A DNA stretch of 64,000 bases, taken from NCBI GenBank assembly GCA_900317745.1, contig ONHW01000009.1, positions 1 through 64,000 of the forward strand, written 5' to 3'. This document shows, in pieces, positions 51,483 through 60,249 of this stretch. The notes below the pieces were generated by a model, which saw only the letters and a program-made list of their open reading frames with translations, was not told the origin of the DNA and did not search any database. Origin of the DNA: an uncultured Bacteroidales bacterium (GTDB lineage Bacteria > Bacteroidota > Bacteroidia > Bacteroidales > Paludibacteraceae). The first letter of the stretch is position 1. The number at the start of each line of letters is the position of its first letter. Position numbers and translations under genes: made by a program.

Positions 51483-52531
51483 TCCTTCATCCGTCTGAGA
51501 TAAAAATCGAAGATGATTGATCGTTGTGCGATGGTGGAGGGATAAAGTTGCTTGGCGAGATTGAGATTGGTTAGTCTGGATTGGGTAAAATCCCGTTTCA
51601 TACGCAAATAATCGATTCTCGCGCGGATAATTGCTGCAAAATGTCGTGGTTTGAGGGTTATAAGTGCCTGAAAAGCAGCCACATAATCCAATATGAACCG
51701 TCCGAACATGACTCTACGCAACCAGGGTTGCGGGAGATTCTTGTAGATCATGAGCAGATTGTTACGGAAATTGAGGTAGGTCTTGCGTGGATTGTCATAG
51801 GCAAGTGCGCCTCCACCGAGGTGATAGACGGCACTCTGCGGCACGCATACCAACTCGTAACCTCGCATGTTCAGTCGCCAGCAGAGGTCTATCTCCTCCA
51901 TGTGAGCAAAGAACTTATCATCGAGTCCGCCCAGGTCGTTGTAGAGTTTCGTTCGGATAAAGAACGCGGCTCCGCTGACCCAGAACGTGCGTGCGACGGT
52001 ATCGTATTGTCCGTTGTCGGGTGCGACAAAACTCATCATTCTGCCTCGGCAGAAGGGGTAGCCGAGCCGGTCGATACATCCTCCTGCAGCTCCGGCGTGC
52101 TCGAAGGTGACGGGTTGTGCGGGATCATTCTGATGAGCGAGTAAGGACTTGTATGCCAATATCTTAGGTTGAGCAGCCGCGACATTCGGATGTTGCTGCA
52201 TATATGTCAGCACAGGTTGGAGCCAGTCAGGCGTAACCATCACATCGGAGTTGAGCAGCACGACCATCTCGCTATCGATGTCGGCAATAGCACGGTTGTA
52301 GCCGGACGCAAAGCCGTAGTTGTGATCGTAAGCGATGAGGCGGAGGTGTGCCGCCTTGGCTTCGGGCGAGGCGAGCAAGCCCTGCAGGTACGGAACGGAA
52401 TCGTCGGTCGAACCGTTATCCACGACAACGACCTCCGTGTCCGGTAGCGTAGTATGCTCGAGCACAGACGGGAGGAAGCGACGCATCATATCTGCGCCGT
52501 TCCAATTGAGTATGACTACACTACAGAGCAT
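51479..52531 (-). CDS. Family 2 glycosyltransferase (rhamnosyltransferase-like)
   Basis: 350 residues. GT-A fold: SVVILNWNGADMMRRFLPSVL, VVVVDNGSTDDSVPYL, VVLLNSDVMVTPDWL (DxD as NSDV) and AHMEEIDLCWRLNMRGYELV, with VYHLGGG after it. The layout is that of WcaA/RfbN-type GT2 enzymes that add deoxyhexoses to O-antigen or glycolipids. It is last in the long minus-strand envelope run and ends at a strong terminator. Confidence 0.9.
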   Translation of the reverse strand: MLCSVVILNWNGADMMRRFLPSVLEHTTLPDTEVVVVDNGSTDDSVPYLQGLLASPEAKAAHLRLIAYDHNYGFASGYNRAIADIDSEMVVLLNSDVMVTPDWLQPVLTYMQQHPNVAAAQPKILAYKSLLAHQNDPAQPVTFEHAGAAGGCIDRLGYPFCRGRMMSFVAPDNGQYDTVARTFWVSGAAFFIRTKLYNDLGGLDDKFFAHMEEIDLCWRLNMRGYELVCVPQSAVYHLGGGALAYDNPRKTYLNFRNNLLMIYKNLPQPWLRRVMFGRFILDYVAAFQALITLKPRHFAAIIRARIDYLRMKRDFTQSRLTNLNLAKQLYPSTIAQRSIIFDFYLRRMKE

Positions 52532-52611
52532 TTATAATTTAGGATTTCAAATTTCAAATTTAGGATTTCTTGTCTCGGAAAGTCTCGAACGATCGGCAAA
52601 GCAGTACAAAT
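52532..52611. repeat. AT-rich spacer repeat
   Basis: Contains AATTTAGGATTTCAAATTTCAAATTTAGGATTT, which cannot be distinguished in style from the spacers at 53819-53869 and 59266-59308. It separates the acyltransferase gene from the GT2 gene. Confidence 0.6.
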
Positions 52612-53460
52612 TTATGATTGTGGTTTGGCAAACTTCCAACGGTTGTGCGTCCAGAGCCATAGATGCGGCTGTTCGAGGATGTTCTGCTCGAGCAGGCGGG
52701 CATATTCCTCGGTAATATGTTCGGACTGCAAGGGGATGAGTTTCATGTGGTAAAACCCTCTTTTCGGGCTGCTGATATACGCATAGAAACACGGGAATCC
52801 GAACTTCTTGCCCAGCACCTCGCTCCCATTGAGGAAGGCTGTATCCTGATTGAGGAACGTGGTCCATACATGTGCGTTCCGTGGCGATGGTTTCTGGTCT
52901 GCCAGCATGCCGTACATGGCGTTGACCTTGCTGTTACGGAGTTGTATCATTCGCCTGAGCAGCACATCTTTTTCGATACATTCGCCTCCTCGTTGTGCGC
53001 GTATGTCGAGCATTAACTGATTGAAATATCGGTTTTTCAGTCGTCGATAGACATTACACTCCACCACGCCTTGCGCAGCATATCTTCGTCCGAAATCCGC
53101 CGCCCACTCCCATGTACCGAGGTGTGCGAGCATGGTGATTGCTCCGCCATGTTCGAGGCATGCTTGAGCGACGATGTCTTCGTGCTCGTAGGTCATGCGC
53201 TCGCGTATCTCGGCATCGGAGATGGAGTAGCCGTAGATCGTCTCAACAATCAGGTCGGCAAACCTGTGGTAGAAGCGTTTGCGCAGTTCGTCACGTTGCT
53301 GTTGCGACCAATCGGGGAAAGCGTTCCTTAGGTTCTTGTCCACGAGTTTGCGCCTGTAGCGCACCCCATAATAGACAAGCGGGTATATCAGCCAATCAGC
53401 CAGGAAATGATGTACCCGCAAAGGTAACTTACCCAATATGTTGAGCCCGACATGCTTCAT
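52612..53460 (-). CDS. LpxL/HtrB-type lysophospholipid acyltransferase
   Basis: 282 residues. The catalytic HX4E is in LAHLGTWEW (His113, Glu118). Other family landmarks: RKLVDKNLRNAFPD, ECNVYRRLKNRYFN, and WLWTHNRWKF at the C-terminus. There is one hydrophobic N-terminal segment. The family adds secondary acyl chains to lipid A precursor at the inner membrane. A role in lipid A acylation is likely, but related enzymes acylate other lipids. Confidence 0.9.
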   Translation of the reverse strand: MKHVGLNILGKLPLRVHHFLADWLIYPLVYYGVRYRRKLVDKNLRNAFPDWSQQQRDELRKRFYHRFADLIVETIYGYSISDAEIRERMTYEHEDIVAQACLEHGGAITMLAHLGTWEWAADFGRRYAAQGVVECNVYRRLKNRYFNQLMLDIRAQRGGECIEKDVLLRRMIQLRNSKVNAMYGMLADQKPSPRNAHVWTTFLNQDTAFLNGSEVLGKKFGFPCFYAYISSPKRGFYHMKLIPLQSEHITEEYARLLEQNILEQPHLWLWTHNRWKFAKPQS

Positions 53461-53470
53461 CGGTCAGGTG

Positions 53471-53818
53471 TTACGCTTCTTCTTCGGTATAGAATCCGTT
53501 CTCTACACCATACTGGTACTCGGCATCCTGAATGAGCTGAACCTGCACGGATGTGACGGGGCAGTTGTCGGCTTTGGCTTGCTCGAGCACGTATTGGAGT
53601 TGCTCTGTTTCGTCCACATAGCCCTCGTTATACTCGATGTCGCCATTCTCCTCGTCCTCGGTAGCCAAGCCCTTCATGATCAGGTAGTCGTCCATGACAT
53701 CCAGAACATAGAGGATATCATCTTCGGTCAGTCCGTAGAGGTCCTCAGCCGGAACGGTTCGGATAATATAATCAAGCAACTCGCGTTCTTGATCGTCGAT
53801 GATGGAAGATTCTAACAT
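53471..53818 (-). CDS. Small acidic conserved hypothetical protein
   Basis: 115 residues, strongly acidic (about a quarter Asp and Glu). It reads RELLDYIIRTVPAEDLYGLTEDDILYVLDVMDDYL, then LEQAKADNCPVTSVQVQLIQDAEYQYG. No signal peptide. I know similar proteins only as Bacteroidales hypotheticals. It sits ten bases before lpxL in the envelope run. Confidence 0.75.
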   Translation of the reverse strand: MLESSIIDDQERELLDYIIRTVPAEDLYGLTEDDILYVLDVMDDYLIMKGLATEDEENGDIEYNEGYVDETEQLQYVLEQAKADNCPVTSVQVQLIQDAEYQYGVENGFYTEEEA

Positions 53819-53869
53819 ATTTATAATTTAGGATTTATGATTTCAAGTTTCAAATTTATGAATTACACC
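53819..53869. repeat. AT-rich spacer repeat
   Basis: TTTAGGATTTATGATTTCAAG plus a TTTCAAATTTATGAATT tail. Same style as 52532-52611 and 59266-59308. Confidence 0.6.
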
Positions 53870-54763
53870 TTAGATGAACATTCTGACGAGAGTGAGGAAG
53901 ATAGCGAGAACGGGTGTGGCGAGCAGGAGGCTGTCGAAGCGGTCGAGCACGCCACCGTGTCCGGGCAGGAATCGTCCGGAATCCTTGATGCCGTATGACC
54001 GCTTGAGCAGGCTCTCCATCAGGTCGCCGAACGTACCGGCAACGGTAGCGAGCAGTCCGAACAGCATAGCCACCACATACTTGGCATGGGGTTGGAGGTT
54101 GTACTGCCAACTATCGATAACATCAAACCATCCGCAACGTGTGAGCAGCCATGCTGCGAGCAGGACAAATGCTGCCCCTCCGAACAAACCTTCCCAACTC
54201 TTCTTCGGGCTGACATGGGGTGACATCTTATGGTTGCCGGACGGACGTTTGGCGGTAAGCGAGCCGACACAATACGCTCCGGTATCGTTGGTCCAGAGCA
54301 GCACAAACAACGCCAGGAGCAGCCACTTGCTATAAGCCAGAACGATCAACATCGTGGCAAACGGCAGGGCGATCATCACTTGTCCGCTAAGCAGGTTGCC
54401 CCAATGTGCAGCCGGCTGACCTGACTGATGATGCGCCAACTCGCACAACAACGCCACCATAAGCAGCACGATGTACGCCAGGGCAAACGCCTGCGAGAGG
54501 CTCGCCTCGAAGATATAGTTGGTGACAAACATGGAGTCGCAGAACTGCCACACCCCCACTCCTGCAAACAGCAGCAGGTTGAGCAGCATGCCAAAGACGC
54601 GTGTGTATGCGGGATCGCCCGTTATGGAATGGAACTCCCTAACCGCCAAGGTGCTGACTACAGCAAAGATTGCTGCAAACGCTAGCGGCTGGACGAGTAT
54701 GGCCGCCACGACGACTGCCACATATACTGCGCCGGAGATGGTACGTTGTACAAGATTGGTCAT
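53870..54763 (-). CDS. cdsA: Phosphatidate cytidylyltransferase
   Basis: 297 residues, about seven membrane segments. The CdsA signature is complete near the C-terminus: SLLKRSYGIKDSGRFLPGHGGVLDRFDSL. SPKKSWEGLFGG is a second landmark. It makes CDP-diacylglycerol from phosphatidic acid and CTP, the substrate for the pssA product in this window. Confidence 0.97.
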   Translation of the reverse strand: MTNLVQRTISGAVYVAVVVAAILVQPLAFAAIFAVVSTLAVREFHSITGDPAYTRVFGMLLNLLLFAGVGVWQFCDSMFVTNYIFEASLSQAFALAYIVLLMVALLCELAHHQSGQPAAHWGNLLSGQVMIALPFATMLIVLAYSKWLLLALFVLLWTNDTGAYCVGSLTAKRPSGNHKMSPHVSPKKSWEGLFGGAAFVLLAAWLLTRCGWFDVIDSWQYNLQPHAKYVVAMLFGLLATVAGTFGDLMESLLKRSYGIKDSGRFLPGHGGVLDRFDSLLLATPVLAIFLTLVRMFI

Positions 54764-54826
54764 TTTTTTTCAGTATTCAGAATTCAGTTTTCAGTATTCA
54801 GAATTCAGTATTCAATATTCAGTTTT
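54764..54826. repeat. TTCAG/GAATTC spacer repeat
   Basis: The whole 63-base gap between the Wzi-like gene and cdsA is made of repeats of the phrase CAGTATTCAGAATTCAG and truncated copies. Confidence 0.85.
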
Positions 54827-56671
54827 TTAGAAACCGAAGCTCAGTCCCATGACAGCCGTGAAGTTCTTTCCCTGCATGAATGCCGGTGTGAACTTGTTGA
54901 GGTAATATGTCTTGAGTTCTTCGCCTGCGAGGTTGCGACTGGTATAGTCGGCATTCCAGCCACGGTCTTCGCCATCTATTCGCGCGGATGAAGGAGTAAA
55001 GGCGCGTGCGTTGTTGTAGATGATATCCACGTGTGCGTAGCAGTTGTTGAACACCTCGTAAACAGCCCGGAACTTCAGTTCGTCGTTACGCCAGATCTTC
55101 TCGCTAAAGGGTTTTTGTGCGATAATAGGATTAGGTACGCGCGTGCCGGCAATATACTTGCGTACATAGTCATACTTGCGGTACTTGGTATCCTGTGTAT
55201 AATCGAGGGTGAGACGCAGACTGCGTGTCGGTCGATAGGACAGTTGGAGGAAGATGGATTGTGCGTTATCGCCCATGTAATGTCCCATGTTGTAGGTGTT
55301 GGACGTGAAGTCGAGCACCTTGATGGAGTGCGTGTACGTAGCAATATACGAGCGCATGAACTCACCCTTGAGACTCAATCCGTTGACAGGCCATCCGCTC
55401 CATTGGAATCCGAGAACGTAGGACAAGGGATTGTTCTCCTTGTTGGACGGTTTGAGTCGGGCGAGTTTGAACTCGTCGATATAGAATGTACCATACAGGC
55501 GCAGGTGGTCGGTAGGTCGGATAGTGATAGAGGCAAAGACCTGGGAGTTCTGGTTCTCCGAACCGAGACCTTTGGTGAGCAGGTGGTCGAGCGACTTGTA
55601 GAACGCTATCGGAATGAAGTATGCCGCCTGCACGTTACGCTCGGCATAGACGATAGAGTTACCGATGGAGAAGTGGATGTACTTGATGGGCTTGAACGTG
55701 AACATGTTAGCCGCCATGAACTTGTTCATGGGACGGTAATGGGTGCGCGTCTCACCTTCGGCATAATTCTCGTTGTAATAATACGTGGAATCCGCCACGT
55801 TGCTCACGAGCCAAGCATGGAAATAATCGAACTGGAACCACGAGCACGGAGTGAGTTGCAGGGTAACCATCGGTACGGCAGGATTATGCGCCGAGAGGAT
55901 GGTTGAACTGAGTTGTGCATCACCCCATTGCAGTCGTTCGCGTTCCACGGCTATTCGTCCCCACCAGGTATATAAGGCTATACCTCCTCGCGAGTCGGAA
56001 AAGTCTCCGCCATAGTTCGCCTCTTTGTACTGCACGCCCGGCAGGCTGTTGAGGAATCCCGGCTGGGTGAGCCGTGCTCCGTACAACCTGTCGGAAGATG
56101 TCGGGAAATACGTTTTAGACAACATAGATCCGTTCCAACTGTTGTCACGAAGCGATCCCCATATACTCAGGTGGTGGGCTATATCCATCTGAATCTCAGC
56201 CCCATACCAGCGTTTGGTAATCGCGCCCTTCTTGGACATATACAGGTCCATACCAAGAATGGGCCGGAATCGCAACTTGAACATCTTGTTCTTGGTAAGG
56301 ATGTGCAAGGACGGATCGGCAAGCGAGAGGTTGGAAACAGGCGTGATCCATTGTGTGACATGGCGATGTCCGTAACTATGATACACAGGTAAGGTATCCA
56401 GTTCGAGTGCATAGTCCTGCAGGTAGAACTGCAGATCGTCCTTCTGTCGTCGTGAGAGCAGACTGTCTTTCGCCTGTGCCTGGCTCAACATGGCTGCAAT
56501 CTGACTACGGTTATACGGGCGGATAGCCTCCGTGAGTTCGATCACGCCGTCGGTAGCCAGTTCGTCGATAAAGTCATACACCTCGGTATATTCCAAAGCC
56601 TGCGGCGCGACCTGTGCATGTGCAACAGACGCCGTAAGCAACAATATACCAAGCAGATAACGATAACGCAT
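54827..56671 (-). CDS. Wzi-like capsule assembly outer-membrane barrel
   Basis: 614 residues. Signal peptide (cleavage at AHA), then an N-terminal helical stretch (VYDFIDELATDGVIELTEAIRPYNRSQIAAML) and many amphipathic beta strands, ending in Phe (GLSFGF), the common C-terminal residue of outer-membrane barrels. The helical plus barrel layout and phrases such as WGSLRDNSW, DSRGGIALYTWWGRIAVERE match Caps_assemb_Wzi proteins. Wzi attaches capsule polysaccharide to the cell surface. It probably serves the product exported through the two permeases upstream in the run. Confidence 0.8.
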   Translation of the reverse strand: MRYRYLLGILLLTASVAHAQVAPQALEYTEVYDFIDELATDGVIELTEAIRPYNRSQIAAMLSQAQAKDSLLSRRQKDDLQFYLQDYALELDTLPVYHSYGHRHVTQWITPVSNLSLADPSLHILTKNKMFKLRFRPILGMDLYMSKKGAITKRWYGAEIQMDIAHHLSIWGSLRDNSWNGSMLSKTYFPTSSDRLYGARLTQPGFLNSLPGVQYKEANYGGDFSDSRGGIALYTWWGRIAVERERLQWGDAQLSSTILSAHNPAVPMVTLQLTPCSWFQFDYFHAWLVSNVADSTYYYNENYAEGETRTHYRPMNKFMAANMFTFKPIKYIHFSIGNSIVYAERNVQAAYFIPIAFYKSLDHLLTKGLGSENQNSQVFASITIRPTDHLRLYGTFYIDEFKLARLKPSNKENNPLSYVLGFQWSGWPVNGLSLKGEFMRSYIATYTHSIKVLDFTSNTYNMGHYMGDNAQSIFLQLSYRPTRSLRLTLDYTQDTKYRKYDYVRKYIAGTRVPNPIIAQKPFSEKIWRNDELKFRAVYEVFNNCYAHVDIIYNNARAFTPSSARIDGEDRGWNADYTSRNLAGEELKTYYLNKFTPAFMQGKNFTAVMGLSFGF

Positions 56672-56695
56672 GATCAGTTATGGATTAGAGTTGTA

Positions 56696-57292
56696 TTACT
56701 TCTTAGCAGGTGTATAGCGTGCGTTAAGCGCAGCCACAACCTCGGCTGTGATGTCGTAGCCGTCGGTAGCGAGCAGGATGTTGTCCTTGGCGTTGTTGGA
56801 GAAGATCATCTGGTAGCGTCCTTCGGCATTCATCTGCTTGAGATAACTGAGGATCGTATCTGCCAGTTGTGCCTGGAGTTGCTGGTTCTCCTGCATGATC
56901 TCCTGAGTGAGTTGCGCCTCGCGGTTCTCCAGATCCTGTTGCTTCTTCACGATGCGTTGTTGTTCGCTCTCTGCACGTTCGCGGCTGAGGAAAGCGTTGT
57001 TCTCCAACTTACGTTGGAAATCCACCATCTCGTTCTGGAGGGTACGTGCTTTCTGGTTGAGTTCCATGCGTGCATTCTCCTGACGTGTCATAAGTTTGTC
57101 CTGTGCCTCGAGCGCAAAGGTGTACCCTTGCAGGATAGAGTCGAGATTGATGAACGCTACCGGCATAGCGCCCTCAACGGGTTGAGGAGCAGCAGCCTGC
57201 TCCGGCACAGCCGGCTTCTTCAGAACGATTACAAACAGGGCCACAATAGCTGCGACCAGAATAGTGTTGATACAGATTTGAATTTTATCCAT
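56696..57292 (-). CDS. OmpH/Skp family chaperone-like protein
   Basis: 198 residues. N-terminal membrane anchor (about 7-26), Pro/Ala linker, IAFINLDSILQGY-type opening (here VAFINLDSIL) and a long coiled coil (about 60-150) rich in Gln, Glu, Arg, then a short beta end. Skp proteins hold unfolded outer-membrane proteins in the periplasm. The position beside a barrel gene fits. The uncleaved anchor differs from soluble E. coli Skp but is common in Bacteroidota. Confidence 0.85.
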   Translation of the reverse strand: MDKIQICINTILVAAIVALFVIVLKKPAVPEQAAAPQPVEGAMPVAFINLDSILQGYTFALEAQDKLMTRQENARMELNQKARTLQNEMVDFQRKLENNAFLSRERAESEQQRIVKKQQDLENREAQLTQEIMQENQQLQAQLADTILSYLKQMNAEGRYQMIFSNNAKDNILLATDGYDITAEVVAALNARYTPAKK

Positions 57293-57319
57293 TGTTTTAG
57301 ATTTTAATTATTTTCGAGA

Positions 57320-57340
57320 TGACGTGATGTCGTGATGTCG
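57320..57340. repeat. Solitary REP-like half-site
   Basis: GTGATGTC repeated twice and ending GTGATGTCGAG, which matches the right arm of the 42-bp REP units, but with no good left arm. Confidence 0.35.
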
Positions 57341-57343
57341 AGT

Positions 57344-57556
57344 TTACAGGTCATTCACGTTCAGGCGTAGGGGATTACCTCGTTGTGCCTGCCGGTCCTG
57401 CGAGCGGGTACATCCTACGCCGCGGTCATGCATGGCTTTGCTCTGTCCTACGTCCTGCGAATGGAAGGTGCCGTTCTTCTTGAACATAATTCGCACACAC
57501 ATTCCGAGTATTCCCAAGCCGAGGATAGCGGCTGATATGATGATGGTTTTGAGCAT
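57344..57556 (-). CDS. Small conserved membrane protein
   Basis: 70 residues with one membrane segment (about 3-24: TIIISAAILGLGILGMCVRIMF), then FKKNGTFHSQDVGQSKAMHDRGVGC and a basic tail. The KNGTF-x-DVGxxKxMxxRGVGC pattern is known to me from small conserved Bacteroidales proteins of unknown function. It ends within the repeat-rich gap before ompH. Confidence 0.7.
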   Translation of the reverse strand: MLKTIIISAAILGLGILGMCVRIMFKKNGTFHSQDVGQSKAMHDRGVGCTRSQDRQAQRGNPLRLNVNDL

Positions 57557-57559
57557 AAA

Positions 57560-58420
57560 TCAGATGGTGTCGATAAACTGTTTTTGTTTGCGTTCGTACA
57601 TCCAGCAGCCTATGAGCAGCACAATAATCATGAAAGCAAAACTATACCCGAACGCAGCCCAGGAGAACGAGCCGGCACCATAAGCGCCGTACTTGAACGC
57701 CTCGATGGGAGCGGTAACGGGATTGAGAACCATGAGTTTGTGCAAAGTAGGATTGGTAACATAACTCAAGGGGTACACGATAGGCGTAGCATACATCCAT
57801 AGCGAGACGAGCACGGGGATGAAGTTCGTGAGGTCCTTGTACTTGGTGGTCAGGCTGGAGACGATCAGTCCCAAACCCAACGCTATACCAGCCAGCATCA
57901 GCACGATAACCGGGAAAAGGAGCAGATACCAGTTCGGGCTGAGGTGTACGCCTTTGGCAAACACAAAGAACAGGTAGATAATCACGAACATCAGCAGTTG
58001 TATGCTGAAGCGGAAGAGTTTGGACAGAACGACGGACAAAGGCGATACCAGTCGCGGGAAATAGACCTTGCCGAACAAGCCGGCATTCTTGGAAAACGTG
58101 CCTGCTGCATCCGTCAGACAGGTGGAGAAATACTCCCAAAGGCATACACCCGACATGTAGAATACCGGTTGCGGTATATCATCCGTGGGAATACCGGCTA
58201 TTCTGCCGAACACGATCATGTACATGAAGACGGAGAACAGCGGCGAGATGAAGTACCACGCCATACCGAAAATCGTTTGCTTGAACTGAACGATTATATC
58301 GCGCTTGACAAACAGCCAAACGAGGTACTTCTTTTTCCAGAGTTCCTTGAGTCCTAATCCGCTACCTGTGCTCTTGGCGTCAATAACGGTAGTCCAATAT
58401 GTATCGTTAATATTGCTCAT
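57560..58420 (-). CDS. ABC-2 type polysaccharide export permease (Wzm-like), second copy
   Basis: 286 residues with six membrane segments. Family landmarks: LVKRDIIVQFKQT-type opening (LFVKRDIIVQFKQTIFG), AWYFISPLF, NAGLFGKVYFPRLVSPLS, YKDLTNFIPVLVSLWMYATPIVYPLS and NPVTAPIEAFKYG. It exports lipid-linked polysaccharide with a Wzt ATPase, which is not in this window. Its ATG overlaps the stop of the upstream paralogue (TAATG). Confidence 0.92.
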   Translation of the reverse strand: MSNINDTYWTTVIDAKSTGSGLGLKELWKKKYLVWLFVKRDIIVQFKQTIFGMAWYFISPLFSVFMYMIVFGRIAGIPTDDIPQPVFYMSGVCLWEYFSTCLTDAAGTFSKNAGLFGKVYFPRLVSPLSVVLSKLFRFSIQLLMFVIIYLFFVFAKGVHLSPNWYLLLFPVIVLMLAGIALGLGLIVSSLTTKYKDLTNFIPVLVSLWMYATPIVYPLSYVTNPTLHKLMVLNPVTAPIEAFKYGAYGAGSFSWAAFGYSFAFMIIVLLIGCWMYERKQKQFIDTI

Positions 58421-59265
58421 TATACAGTATCCATAAATGATTTTTGAACCTTGTTGAATAGCGCGAGTCCGAAGATATCAATCACGATAGTGAACACCAC
58501 GCTATATATCAGCCACATCCACGAGAACTGCCCTACTCCGAGCAGGCTGTACTTGACCGCCTCCATGACAGGCGTGACGGGATTAAGCGACATGGCAAAA
58601 TGCAGTTTCTCGTTTGTGACCATCGACAACGGGTAGATTACCGGCGTGATATATACCCACAGGGTAATCACCTTGGCAAATATGATCTGCAGGTCACGGT
58701 ACTTGGTGGTCATCGACGAGACGACCATACCTACTCCAACCGCCATGAATGCCAGCAAGACCATCAGCAAGGGGAACAGGACAATCTGCCAATGGATAGT
58801 CAGGTCCGTGCCGATAGCCAGATAGTAACAATATGCCGCGATGAAGATCAGCAGTTGTATGCAGAAGTACAGGAACTGTACCGATACAGCTACCAGCGGC
58901 ATGATGATTCGCGGGAAATACACTTTGCCGAAGATAGCCGCATTCTCGACAAACGAGTTACTTGTTCCGGTCAGACAGGCTGCAAAGTATCCCCACACGG
59001 ATATGCCCAACAAGTAGAACAGGATCGGAGGCGCTCCGTCGGTGGATATATGCGCTACGCCGCCAAAAACCGCCACATACACTATTACGGACAGAACAGG
59101 AGTGATCAGGAACCAGAGCGGACCGAGTATCGTTTGCTTGTACGCCGTGCGGAAAGCACGTTGAACAAACAGCACGTACATATCCCGATACCGCCAAACC
59201 TCCTTCCAGTCGATAGCCAGAAGTTGGTCTTTGGGAGTGATCACAATGTCATTGGAGTTTGCCAT
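58420..59265 (-). CDS. ABC-2 type polysaccharide export permease (Wzm-like), first copy
   Basis: 281 residues and the same layout as the following gene: FVQRAFRTAYKQTILGPLWFLITP, NAAIFGKVYFPRIIMPL, TTKYRDLQIIFAKVITLWVYITPVIYPLSMV and NPVTPVMEAVKYSLLG. The two proteins are clear paralogues, roughly a third to half identical by eye, so a tandem duplication that may now form a heterodimer is likely. A 43-base AT-rich repeat spacer separates it from folD. Confidence 0.92.
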   Translation of the reverse strand: MANSNDIVITPKDQLLAIDWKEVWRYRDMYVLFVQRAFRTAYKQTILGPLWFLITPVLSVIVYVAVFGGVAHISTDGAPPILFYLLGISVWGYFAACLTGTSNSFVENAAIFGKVYFPRIIMPLVAVSVQFLYFCIQLLIFIAAYCYYLAIGTDLTIHWQIVLFPLLMVLLAFMAVGVGMVVSSMTTKYRDLQIIFAKVITLWVYITPVIYPLSMVTNEKLHFAMSLNPVTPVMEAVKYSLLGVGQFSWMWLIYSVVFTIVIDIFGLALFNKVQKSFMDTV

Positions 59266-59308
59266 AATTGGATTTATGATTTCAAATTTATGATTTCAAA
59301 TTTATGAT
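59266..59308. repeat. AT-rich spacer repeat
   Basis: Three copies of the phrase AATTTATGATTTCA (or close to it) between folD and the first permease gene. Similar spacers lie at 52532 and 53819. Confidence 0.8.
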
Positions 59309-60223
59309 TTATGATTTTTCTTTGCCTTGAAGCATACGTCTGCGGAAGCAGTCTATCGTGTTCTGCATCAGCATGGTGACCGTCATCGGTCCTACGCCTC
59401 CGGGCACGGGAGTGATGAAGCCTGCAACATCCTTGCATTCCGCAAAATCCACATCGCCCGACAACGTCCCGTCAGGCAGGCGGTTGATACCTACATCAAT
59501 CACCACGGCTCCGGGCTTGATGCAGTCCTTGGTAATCAGTTTGGGCTTGCCTACCGCCACGATAAGTATATCCGCCTCGCGGCAAACAGAAGGCAGGTCG
59601 CGGGTGTGGCTGTGTGCAACTGTGACGGTACATTGCCTGTCCATCAGCAGTTTGGCCATCGGCTTGCCTACTATATCCGAGCGTCCGACCATGACGGCAC
59701 GTTTACCGTCCAGTTCTACGCCTGTAGATGCCAGCAGGGACAAAATGCCTTTGGGCGTACAAGGTATGGTACACCCATAATCGGGAACGGGATTGTAGAT
59801 AGATGCCACATGGCTCTTTACCAAAGGCTGATGCAGCCACAGGTGTGCGGCGTTAGCCGGATGAAAGCCATCCACATCCTTCTCTGCCAAGATAGCGCGT
59901 ATAACATGCTCTTCATCAATATGTTGCGGCAAGGGCAGTTGCACCAGTATGCCGTCCACATCGTTGTCTGCATTCAGTTCGGCTATGTGTGCACACAGAT
60001 CTTGTTCGCTAATCGAATCGGGTAACAGCAGGTGTTGCGAACGAATGTGGCAGAACTCCGCCGCACGCATCTTGTTGCGCACATAGATGGTGGAGGCAGG
60101 ATCGTTGCCGACCTGTATGACCACCAGACAGGGCGTGCGGCCATACTCAGCCGCCATCGCCTCAACCTGTTGCTGCATATCCGAACGCAGTTGCGCCGCT
60201 ATATCTTTACCGGAAATTATCAA
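59309..60223 (-). CDS. folD: Methylenetetrahydrofolate dehydrogenase/cyclohydrolase
   Basis: 304 residues from a TTG at 60223 (MIISGKDIAAQL), which gives the family's usual start. No ATG is available, and a longer TTG start at 60277 would overlap the MCE gene. Landmarks: YVRNKMRAAEF with the catalytic Lys, DVDGILVQLPLP, CTPKGIL, VGRSDIVGKPMAKLL, and ITPVPGGVGPMTVTML. It interconverts methylene-THF and formyl-THF in one-carbon metabolism. It is an odd passenger in an envelope run. Confidence 0.95.
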   Translation of the reverse strand: MIISGKDIAAQLRSDMQQQVEAMAAEYGRTPCLVVIQVGNDPASTIYVRNKMRAAEFCHIRSQHLLLPDSISEQDLCAHIAELNADNDVDGILVQLPLPQHIDEEHVIRAILAEKDVDGFHPANAAHLWLHQPLVKSHVASIYNPVPDYGCTIPCTPKGILSLLASTGVELDGKRAVMVGRSDIVGKPMAKLLMDRQCTVTVAHSHTRDLPSVCREADILIVAVGKPKLITKDCIKPGAVVIDVGINRLPDGTLSGDVDFAECKDVAGFITPVPGGVGPMTVTMLMQNTIDCFRRRMLQGKEKS

Positions 60224-60249
60224 AGTCAGTATTGTTGAATGGTAAATGT

